DNA from: Flagellimonas nanhaiensis
Lineage (GTDB): Bacteria; Bacteroidota; Bacteroidia; Flavobacteriales; Flavobacteriaceae
Length of the DNA stretch: 64,000 bases
Assembly (NCBI RefSeq): GCF_003382275.1
Contig: NZ_QTJX01000002.1
Span: forward strand, 310,001 to 374,000
Direction of reading: 5' to 3'
Made by a program: the position numbers and the translations under genes. Positions 34,779 to 41,426 of this stretch are shown here, piece by piece (the first letter of the stretch is position 1; each line of letters begins with the position of its first letter). The notes beneath the pieces are model-generated. The model was not told the origin of the DNA, searched no databases, and saw only the letters and a list, made by a program, of their open reading frames with translations.

Positions 34779-36395
34779 TTAGAAGCTATAGCGTTGAGGA
34801 CCTCCACGTCTGATCTCTTCATTGGCATAGGACTCAAACTTTTTAAAGTTTTCCCTAAAAGCATTGCTCAGTTTAAAAGCAGTTTTGTAATATGCTTCAT
34901 CATTGTTCCAGGTTGCCCTTGGACTGAGAACTTTGGTTGGAACACCAGGACATTCTCTAGGCTGGGCTACTCCAAACACGGAATGGATATGGTAGGTGTC
35001 ATAAGAGTAAAGACCTAATTCTCCATTAAGCGCCGCACTGATCATAGCCCTTGTATATTTCAGTTTCATTCGGGTGCCAACACCGTAGGGACCACCTGTC
35101 CAGCCCGTATTGATAAGCCATACATCAACTCCTGATTCTTGCATCTTTTTACTTAACATTTCTGCATACTTGGCTGGGTGTAATGGCATGAAGGGTGCAC
35201 CAAAACAGGCAGAAAAAGACGGTTGTGGCTCAACGACCCCTGCTTCGGTACCTGCAACCTTTGCAGTATAGCCAGATATAAAATGATATGCTGCCTGCGC
35301 AGGTGTAAGCTTAGAAATAGGAGGCAATACTCCAAAAGCATCCGCAGTAAGGAAAAAGATATTTTTTACATTCTTACCAATTGATGGTTCCTGAATATTT
35401 TCGATATGATATATGGGATAGCTTACCCTTGTATTTTGGGTAATTGAGGAATCGGTATAATCCACTATTCCATTCCCATCCATAATTACATTTTCCAGAA
35501 TAGCTCCCCTCTTGATGGCCCCATAGATTTCTGGTTCCTTTTCTTGAGACAAGTCTATTACCTTGGCATAACAGCCTCCTTCAAAATTGAAAACTGTATT
35601 GGCGGCTGTCCATCCATGTTCATCGTCTCCAATCAATTTTCTATTGGGGTCCGTGGATAGCGTTGTTTTTCCTGTTCCGGAAAGCCCGAAAAAGAGAGCG
35701 GTATCACCATCTTCTCCAATATTGGCCGAGCAGTGCATCGGCAAAGTGTTTTTGTATACTGGAAGTATGAAGTTCAACGCGGAAAATATTCCTTTCTTGA
35801 TCTCTCCGGTGTATCCGGTTCCTCCCACTAGAGCTATTTTCTTGGTAAAATTTAGAATGGCAAAATTATGCTGCCGTGTTCCATCAATTTTGGCTTCTGC
35901 CATAAATCCTGGAGCATTTACTACCGTCCACTCCGGCTCAAACGTTTCAAGTTCATTTTCTGTAGGTCTTAAAAACATGTTGTACGCAAACATATTGGAC
36001 CAAGGATATTCATTGATTACCCTAATATTCATGCTATACTCCGGGTCTGCACAGACATAAGAATCGCGAACATAAAGCTCTTTATCATTTAGATAAGCAA
36101 TAACCTTATCATACAACTTGTCAAACTTTTCAGTTTCAAAAGGAATATTGATATCCCCCCACCAAATTTTATCCTCTGTAATGTCGTCTCTTACAATAAA
36201 ACGGTCCATTGGAGATCTTCCGGTAAACTCTCCCGTGTTTACAGCAAGTGCTCCAGAAGATGCCTGTTTGCCCAATCCTTTTTCCAAAGTTGCATCGTGC
36301 AATTCGTCTGGAGTAAGCTGATAATGGAAATTAGAATGCTGAATTCCATACGGTTTCAGCGAAATCGTTTTCGAAGCTGATGTACTAGCCTTCAT
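34779..36395 (-). CDS. pckA: Phosphoenolpyruvate carboxykinase (ATP)
   Basis: ATP-dependent PEP carboxykinase, 538 aa, linking oxaloacetate with PEP and CO2. Signature motifs: NTGEFTGRSPMDRFIV near residue 52 (substrate Arg), the kinase-1a P-loop GLSGTGKTTLS near residue 243, and the metal site FEGGCYAKVIDLS near residue 275. It can run in the carboxylating direction in some anaerobes and capnophiles, but the sequence cannot show direction. The TAGCTTTG promoter box at 36416-36423 lies upstream. Confidence 0.97.
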   Translation of the reverse strand: MKASTSASKTISLKPYGIQHSNFHYQLTPDELHDATLEKGLGKQASSGALAVNTGEFTGRSPMDRFIVRDDITEDKIWWGDINIPFETEKFDKLYDKVIAYLNDKELYVRDSYVCADPEYSMNIRVINEYPWSNMFAYNMFLRPTENELETFEPEWTVVNAPGFMAEAKIDGTRQHNFAILNFTKKIALVGGTGYTGEIKKGIFSALNFILPVYKNTLPMHCSANIGEDGDTALFFGLSGTGKTTLSTDPNRKLIGDDEHGWTAANTVFNFEGGCYAKVIDLSQEKEPEIYGAIKRGAILENVIMDGNGIVDYTDSSITQNTRVSYPIYHIENIQEPSIGKNVKNIFFLTADAFGVLPPISKLTPAQAAYHFISGYTAKVAGTEAGVVEPQPSFSACFGAPFMPLHPAKYAEMLSKKMQESGVDVWLINTGWTGGPYGVGTRMKLKYTRAMISAALNGELGLYSYDTYHIHSVFGVAQPRECPGVPTKVLSPRATWNNDEAYYKTAFKLSNAFRENFKKFESYANEEIRRGGPQRYSF

Positions 36396-36415
36396 TTTTA
36401 TGGTTTTTAGTTGTG

Positions 36416-36443
36416 CAAAGCTAGAAAAATCTAGATTCCTACA
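36416..36443 (-). promoter_or_regulatory. Promoter for pckA with -33 TTG and -7 TAGCTTTG
   Basis: The minus strand reads TAGCTTTG (complement of 36416-36423) with an upstream TTG at a spacing of 18 bases, close to the expected distance for Bacteroidota promoters. It lies 20 bases before the pckA ATG. Confidence 0.5.
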
Positions 36444-36444
36444 A

Positions 36445-36457
36445 CCTTTTCAAAAGG
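36445..36457 (-). terminator. Short hairpin after the DUF423 gene
   Basis: CCTTTT, C, AAAAGG forms a six-pair stem just downstream of the DUF423 stop on the minus strand. It lacks a strong T run, so it is a weak terminator candidate. It overlaps the upstream edge of the pckA promoter region. Confidence 0.3.
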
Positions 36458-36466
36458 CTAATCCGT

Positions 36467-36850
36467 TTATTTTTTGGTCAAAGTGTAATACCCCAAAAGA
36501 AGCCATCCAAGAATTAGGAAAACTCCCCCTATGGGAGTCAAAAAAGCTATTACCTTAAAATCGAAACTTACCAAACTGTTCATGGCCAAAAGGTAAATTG
36601 AAAAGGAGAACAACAGGACTCCCAGAACAACTGACCAAAACACAAATTTCTTTTGCTTTTTCCCGATACCATCCCAAAGACCTAGAAATAGCAAAAACAA
36701 GGCATGGTACATCTGGTAACGCACCCCTGTTTCAAAGGTGTCCACCGCATTCTGCTCCACAAGTTTTTCAAGGCCGTGCGCCCCAAAGGCGCCAAAAATA
36801 ATCGCCAACATTCCCAGTAAGATTCCGGTAAGCAATATTGTTTTGTTCAT
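36467..36850 (-). CDS. DUF423 family small membrane protein
   Basis: Protein of 127 aa with four hydrophobic segments. The N-terminal GAFGAHGLEKLV near residue 21 is the DUF423 (YgdD) signature. The family is widespread in bacteria and its function is unknown. It lies upstream of pckA on the same strand, with a promoter-like element between them, so it is probably transcribed on its own. Confidence 0.82.
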   Translation of the reverse strand: MNKTILLTGILLGMLAIIFGAFGAHGLEKLVEQNAVDTFETGVRYQMYHALFLLFLGLWDGIGKKQKKFVFWSVVLGVLLFSFSIYLLAMNSLVSFDFKVIAFLTPIGGVFLILGWLLLGYYTLTKK

Positions 36851-36929
36851 AACTTTGAAAGTTCATTTTTTTATAGATATAACAATTTGATACCTTAGTA
36901 TCCGTTTTAATCAAAAGTAAACAAAACCT

Positions 36930-38303
36930 ATGGTCCGCACGATTTTGGTTCTTGGCGCTGGAAAATCCACTTCCTATCTTATAGATTATCTTCTGAAAAA
37001 ATCTGATGAAGAAAATCTTCGGTTGACCATTGGTGATCTTCATCCAGAAAATATCCCTTGGGACTTTTCCTCACATCCAAATTGCAAAGTAATTCCCTTG
37101 GATATATGCAATGAAGAAGACCGAAAAAATGCCATTTCAGAAGCAACTATCGTTGTTTCCATGTTGCCTCCAAAACTGCACATCAAAATAGCGGAGGACT
37201 GTATCCACTTTGAGAAACATTTGGTTACTGCCTCCTACATAAGCAAGGAGATAGAGGCACTAGATCAAGATGTGAAAAAGAAAGGATTGGTCTTCATGAA
37301 CGAAATTGGCCTTGATCCCGGCATTGATCATATGAGTGCCATGGAGGTGATTGACAGAATACGAAGTAAAGGAGGCAAAATGCTGCTTTTTGAGTCGTTT
37401 ACTGGAGGGTTGGTCGCCCCAGAAAGCGACACCAATCTTTGGCACTATAAATTCACCTGGAACCCAAGAAATGTTGTGCTTGCAGGTCAGGGTGGCGCAG
37501 CCAAATTTATTCAAGAAGGAAGTTACAAGTACATTCCCTATCAAAAATTGTTCAGACGAACCGAATTTTTGGACATTGAAGGGTACGGTACTTTTGAAGC
37601 CTATGCCAATAGGGACTCTTTGAAATATACAAAAGCTTACGGACTGGAAGATGCGCTTACCCTGTTTAGAGGCACCATGCGCAGGGTTGGATTTTCGAAG
37701 GCCTGGCAAATGTTCATCATGCTTGGAATGACAGATGACAGCTATACCATAGAAAATTCAGAAGGAATGTCCTATCGTGAATTCGTAAATTTATTCCTGC
37801 CCTACTCCCCAACCGACTCGGTAGAATTGAAACTACGGCATTACCTGAAAATTGATCAGGATGATATCCGATGGGGAAAATTAGTAGAGCTCAATCTTTT
37901 TGACGGAACTAAAAAGATTCCTTTAAAAAATGCCACCCCAGCTCAAATGTTACAATATATTCTAGAGGACAGTTGGACCTTACAAGAGGATGAGAAGGAT
38001 ATGATCGTAATGTACCATAAGTTTGGTTTTGAACTTGAAGGCAAAAAACGACAAATTGATGCCAATATGGTGGTCATTGGAGAAAATAGACGGTACACGG
38101 CAATGGCCAAGACCGTTGGCTTACCTGTGGCCATAGCCACCATACAGATTTTAAATGGCAACATTACCACCCCGGGTGTCCAGATTCCCATAAGTTCCGA
38201 GGTGTATGGACCTATCCTTTCGGAGCTGAAATCCCAAGATATTGTCTTCAATGAATTTGAGGTGCCCTATCTAGGTTATAACCCTGATTCCGTTGGAGGT
38301 TAG
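36930..38303 (+). CDS. Saccharopine dehydrogenase-like oxidoreductase
   Basis: Oxidoreductase of 457 aa. The Rossmann motif VLGAGKSTSYLIDYL begins at residue 7, followed by VVSMLPPKLHIKIAEDC near residue 77 and NEIGLDPGIDHMSAMEVID near residue 125, as in saccharopine reductases. The C-terminal catalytic domain extends to the end. It may act in lysine catabolism (saccharopine to aminoadipate semialdehyde and glutamate) or a related amino-acid step. An Lrp/AsnC regulator gene follows by 48 bases and may control it. Confidence 0.82.
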   Translation: MVRTILVLGAGKSTSYLIDYLLKKSDEENLRLTIGDLHPENIPWDFSSHPNCKVIPLDICNEEDRKNAISEATIVVSMLPPKLHIKIAEDCIHFEKHLVTASYISKEIEALDQDVKKKGLVFMNEIGLDPGIDHMSAMEVIDRIRSKGGKMLLFESFTGGLVAPESDTNLWHYKFTWNPRNVVLAGQGGAAKFIQEGSYKYIPYQKLFRRTEFLDIEGYGTFEAYANRDSLKYTKAYGLEDALTLFRGTMRRVGFSKAWQMFIMLGMTDDSYTIENSEGMSYREFVNLFLPYSPTDSVELKLRHYLKIDQDDIRWGKLVELNLFDGTKKIPLKNATPAQMLQYILEDSWTLQEDEKDMIVMYHKFGFELEGKKRQIDANMVVIGENRRYTAMAKTVGLPVAIATIQILNGNITTPGVQIPISSEVYGPILSELKSQDIVFNEFEVPYLGYNPDSVGG

Positions 38304-38321
38304 GTTTCAGCCTGTTTTTTC

Positions 38322-38329
38322 TATCTTTA
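38322..38329 (+). promoter_or_regulatory. -7 promoter box for the Lrp-type regulator
   Basis: TATCTTTA, close to TAnnTTTG, ends 22 bases before the ATG at 38352. The same octamer precedes tag, the histidine kinase at 62658 and the secreted protein at 53938 at similar distances. Confidence 0.4.
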
Positions 38330-38351
38330 GCTTCAATTTTGAAGCTTTCCC

Positions 38352-38822
38352 ATGAAAAACAATAACAATTCTGTTAAAATAGACGGTATTGACAAGAAGA
38401 TTCTAAGGCACTTGATGGAAGATGCCAGAAGACCTATTTTGGAAATTGCACGTAATATTGGCATTTCTGGGGCAGCAATTCACCAAAGGCTACGAAAGCT
38501 AGAAGGTTCTGGTCTACTTTTGGGATCTAAATTCGTAATCAATCCAAAAGTGCTGGGGTATTCCACAATGGCCTACATTGGTATCTTTTTGGACAAAGCC
38601 ATGTCAAACCCCAGAGCTGTTAAAGAACTGGAAAAGATTCCTGAAGTTTTGGAATGCCACTATACTACCGGTAATTGGTCCATTCTAATTAAGGTGCTCT
38701 GCAGGGACAATGAACATCTTATGCAACTCCTCAACAAGAAAATACAACAAATTGAGGGTGTATCAAGAACGGAAACCTTTATCTCACTGAATCAACAGAT
38801 AGACAGACAGATTACTATATAA
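38352..38822 (+). CDS. Lrp/AsnC family transcriptional regulator
   Basis: Regulator of 156 aa with an N-terminal helix-turn-helix (IDKKILRHLMEDARRPILEIARNIGISGAAIHQRLRKLE region, residues 11-50) and a C-terminal RAM ligand-binding domain (residues 65-150, with ECHYTTGNWSILIKV). Such proteins sense amino acids. The saccharopine dehydrogenase-like gene directly upstream is the likeliest local target. It ends at a terminator hairpin. Confidence 0.88.
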   Translation: MKNNNNSVKIDGIDKKILRHLMEDARRPILEIARNIGISGAAIHQRLRKLEGSGLLLGSKFVINPKVLGYSTMAYIGIFLDKAMSNPRAVKELEKIPEVLECHYTTGNWSILIKVLCRDNEHLMQLLNKKIQQIEGVSRTETFISLNQQIDRQITI

Positions 38823-38823
38823 A

Positions 38824-38854
38824 AAAACCTGTTCAAAATTCTCAAACAGGTTTT
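38824..38854 (+). terminator. Terminator after the Lrp-type regulator
   Basis: AAAACCTGTT, an 11-base loop, then AACAGGTTTT, immediately after the stop codon. The 10-pair stem ends in a T run. The A run on the other side lets it serve the convergent metallopeptidase gene as well. Confidence 0.75.
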
Positions 38855-38875
38855 CAATAGCCTAATTTTATTACG

Positions 38876-39577
38876 TTAGTCCCTTCCTCCAAAAACTTGG
38901 ACGGCCCAGTAAAGAAGCGAGGCCAAAGCACCTAAGGCAGCTACCAAATAGGTTCGTGCGGCCCATTTTAGGGCATCTTCAGCGCCAGCATATTCTTGTT
39001 GGCTCACCATATTTTTTTGCTTTAGCCAAACCAATGCCCGTTTGCTGGCATCATATTCAACAGGTAAGGTAACAAAGCTGAACAATGTGGCCATTCCCAT
39101 CATGGCCAGTCCGGCAACTGCAATGTAAAAGCCAATTCCTCCGGCTACTCCCGTTGCTGCCATCAAAGCGATACCTCCAAAAACAATCCAAGTGGACATC
39201 CCCGAGGTAACACTTACCACGGGAACTAACTTGGAGCGCATGGTTAACCATTCATATGCCTGGGCATGTTGAACCGCGTGACCGCATTCGTGAGCGGCTA
39301 CAGCGGCGGCGGCGGCATTCCTTTGACTATAGACCCCTTCACTTAAGTTTACGGTCTTGTTTTTTGGATTGTAATGATCAGTCAACATTCCCGGGGTGGA
39401 AATCACCTTTACATCTCTAATCCCATGGTCATCCAGCATTTTCTGGGCAATTTCCGCTCCGCTCATTCCATTTCTTAGTTGTACTTTGGAGTATTGCTTG
39501 AACTTGCTCTTCAATCGGTTGCTTACCAACCAACTAACCAATGCAATTCCACCGATCAATATATAATATGTCATCAT
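38876..39577 (-). CDS. Neutral zinc metallopeptidase, YugP-like
   Basis: Membrane-bound metallopeptidase of 233 aa. The zinc motif HECGHAVQH (HExxH type) lies near residue 103, after the conserved NLSEGVYSQRNAAAAAVAA. Hydrophobic segments are at the N-terminus and in the C-terminal half. The frame extends 28 codons upstream to 39661 through a terminator hairpin, so I choose the ATG at 39577 (another at 39574). Substrate unknown. Confidence 0.82.
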   Translation of the reverse strand: MMTYYILIGGIALVSWLVSNRLKSKFKQYSKVQLRNGMSGAEIAQKMLDDHGIRDVKVISTPGMLTDHYNPKNKTVNLSEGVYSQRNAAAAAVAAHECGHAVQHAQAYEWLTMRSKLVPVVSVTSGMSTWIVFGGIALMAATGVAGGIGFYIAVAGLAMMGMATLFSFVTLPVEYDASKRALVWLKQKNMVSQQEYAGAEDALKWAARTYLVAALGALASLLYWAVQVFGGRD

Positions 39578-39619
39578 AGCTTTTCTACTTTTGGTCTTAT
39601 AAATATACCCATAATACAA

Positions 39620-39652
39620 CAAAAACCCCGCCAATGTTTGACGGGGTTTTTT
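39620..39652 (-). terminator. Terminator after ald
   Basis: AAAACCCCG and CGGGGTTTT pair across a loop that adds CAA/TTG pairs with one mismatch. It lies directly past the ald stop on the minus strand, with a run of T on that strand. Confidence 0.75.
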
Positions 39653-39669
39653 AACTGACAAAATGTAAG

Positions 39670-40770
39670 TTATACCAATTCAGGCTCCCAATTGAATGCC
39701 TCGGTAATTTCCTTATAAACCACTTCTCCTTCTACAATGTTCAACCCTTTGGCCAAAGATTTATCCGAGTTACAGGCACTTTGCCATCCCTTGTTGGCCA
39801 ATTTAACCACATAGGGCAATGTAACATTGGTAAGGGCCATTGTTGATGTATAGGGAACTGCTCCTGGCATATTGGCTACACAATAGTGCACTACATCATC
39901 AATAATATAAATTGGGTCCTCATGCGTTGTAGGTTTTGTGGTTTCCACACAACCTCCTTGGTCTACGGCCACATCAACAATAACCGCCCCAGGATGCATC
40001 TCTTTTAACATGTCTTTTGTGATAAGGTTTGGCGCTTTGGCTCCCTTCAAAAGAACTCCTCCAATAATTAGATCGTGGGTCTTAATGTGCTTTCGGATAT
40101 TAAACTCATTGGAAAACTCGGTTACTACATGATTCGGCATAATGTCATTCACGTATCGTAATCGTTTCATATTTACATCCAAAATGGTTACATGCGCTCC
40201 CAATCCAGCTGCCATTTTTGCAGCTTGAATACCCACAGTGCCAGCTCCGAGTACCAATACGCGTCCTGGCGCAACCCCGGGAACACCTCCTAAAAGTACA
40301 CCTCTACCCTTCACAGGTTTTTCTAAATATTTGGCTCCTTGCTGAATGGCCATTCTACCGGCCACTTCAGACATGGGCGTCAACAATGGTAAGGTCCCAT
40401 CCTCATCCTCAACCGTTTCATAGGCAATACAGATAGCTTTGCTATCAATCATGGCCCGAGTCAAAGCTTCGCTTGATGCAAAATGAAAGTAGGTGAAAAC
40501 AATTTGTCCCTTTTGGACCAGTTTATATTCTTCGGCTATAGGTTCTTTGACCTTCACGATCATATCGCTTATGGCATAAACCTGGCCTATGGTGTCCAAG
40601 ATAATGGCCCCCGCTTTTTGATAATCCTGATTAAAAAAACCGCTGCCTTCCCCTGCACCAGATTGTACATATACGGTGTGGTTGTTTTTTACCAGTTCGA
40701 AAACTCCAGCCGGTGTCATTCCAACCCGACTTTCATTATTCTTGATTTCTTTGGGCACTCCTACTACCAT
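39670..40770 (-). CDS. ald: Alanine dehydrogenase
   Basis: NAD-dependent alanine dehydrogenase, 366 aa, interconverting alanine with pyruvate and ammonia. GVPKEIKNNESRVGMTPAGV at the N-terminus, KVKEPIAEEY near residue 73 and the NAD-binding VLGAGTVGIQAAKMAAGLGAH near residue 170 are family signatures. MPGAVPYTSTMALTN near residue 297 is also typical. It is a single-gene unit, and the 185-base gap upstream is AT-rich and holds its promoter region. Confidence 0.95.
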   Translation of the reverse strand: MVVGVPKEIKNNESRVGMTPAGVFELVKNNHTVYVQSGAGEGSGFFNQDYQKAGAIILDTIGQVYAISDMIVKVKEPIAEEYKLVQKGQIVFTYFHFASSEALTRAMIDSKAICIAYETVEDEDGTLPLLTPMSEVAGRMAIQQGAKYLEKPVKGRGVLLGGVPGVAPGRVLVLGAGTVGIQAAKMAAGLGAHVTILDVNMKRLRYVNDIMPNHVVTEFSNEFNIRKHIKTHDLIIGGVLLKGAKAPNLITKDMLKEMHPGAVIVDVAVDQGGCVETTKPTTHEDPIYIIDDVVHYCVANMPGAVPYTSTMALTNVTLPYVVKLANKGWQSACNSDKSLAKGLNIVEGEVVYKEITEAFNWEPELV

Positions 40771-40955
40771 TTTGTGAATTTTTTGTGGTTATTGCCTCAA
40801 AGTTGTTATAAAAAATAAAAAGATGGAAATAAAATCGATAAAAAGCAGGGGTAAAAAGTTAAATTTTATGTTTTTTACAAATTGTACCCTATAATTTATA
40901 GGGGTATATTCAATAAAATTTCAAAAATAGAATATGCACCCCCCATGAAGAAGCG

Positions 40956-41210
40956 TTACTTGTGCTTCATCTTCAAAACAAGCATAGTCAGAGCCAACAA
41001 GCCTGTTACTATGTTCGCTAATATAATGCTCAAGCTATTGTGATGAAGCCCGTAGACTATCCAAAGTATAAGTCCGGCCAACAGAACAATGTACATGGTA
41101 AGGGATACATCCGCAGTGGATTTGTGTTTGAATGCTTTGTAAACTTGGGGGACAAATGCAGAGGTGGTCAAGGTGGCCGCAATCAGGCCTACAATTTCAA
41201 TAGTGTCCAT
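40956..41210 (-). CDS. SemiSWEET-type sugar transporter
   Basis: Small membrane protein of 84 aa with three hydrophobic segments. Near residue 21 it has FVPQVYKAFKHKSTADVS, the PQ-loop motif of SemiSWEET transporters, which dimerize to form a sugar-permeable pore. Length and segment count match the family. The gene stands alone upstream of leuS and is followed by the hairpin-repeat region. Confidence 0.82.
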   Translation of the reverse strand: MDTIEIVGLIAATLTTSAFVPQVYKAFKHKSTADVSLTMYIVLLAGLILWIVYGLHHNSLSIILANIVTGLLALTMLVLKMKHK

Positions 41211-41290
41211 AGCTGGGTATTTGCTCTAAAGGTAGAAACTTAAATGATTTTGGAAACAAAAACGATACTGTTTCCAAAGCAATGAACATG

Positions 41291-41345
41291 GTCATTCTGA
41301 ATTTATTTCAGAATCATTGAGAACCTGAAACAAGTTCAGGTTGAC
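41291..41345. repeat. U-type hairpin repeat pair in the leuS 3' gap (units U3 and U4)
   Basis: Two 24-base units point outward. U3 (minus, 41314-41291) is stem ATTCTGAA, loop ATAAA, stem TTCAGAAT, then GAC. U4 (plus, 41322-41345) is stem AACCTGAA, loop ACAAG, stem TTCAGGTT, then GAC. A 7-base spacer separates the hairpins. The pair has the same 8-5-8, 7, 8-5-8 geometry as the copy inside leuS (42590-42638). Confidence 0.85.
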
Positions 41346-41349
41346 AACG

Positions 41350-41370
41350 CATAGACTCTAAAAATCTATG
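41350..41370. repeat. Small hairpin downstream of leuS
   Basis: CATAGA, nine-base loop CTCTAAAAA, TCTATG. It sits between the U-type pair and the V-type unit, downstream of leuS. It could help termination, but no T run follows. Confidence 0.4.
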
Positions 41371-41379
41371 AGCACCACC

Positions 41380-41405
41380 CACCTTTCGACTACGCTCAAG
41401 GTGAC
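41380..41405 (-). repeat. V-type hairpin repeat downstream of leuS (V3)
   Basis: On the minus strand: GTC, stem ACCTT, loop GAGCGTAGTCGA, stem AAGGT, G. It ends 21 bases past the leuS stop. The loop differs by one base from those of V1 and V2, while the stem differs but still pairs. Confidence 0.8.
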
Positions 41406-41426
41406 TCAATTTGAAAAGTGAAAATC

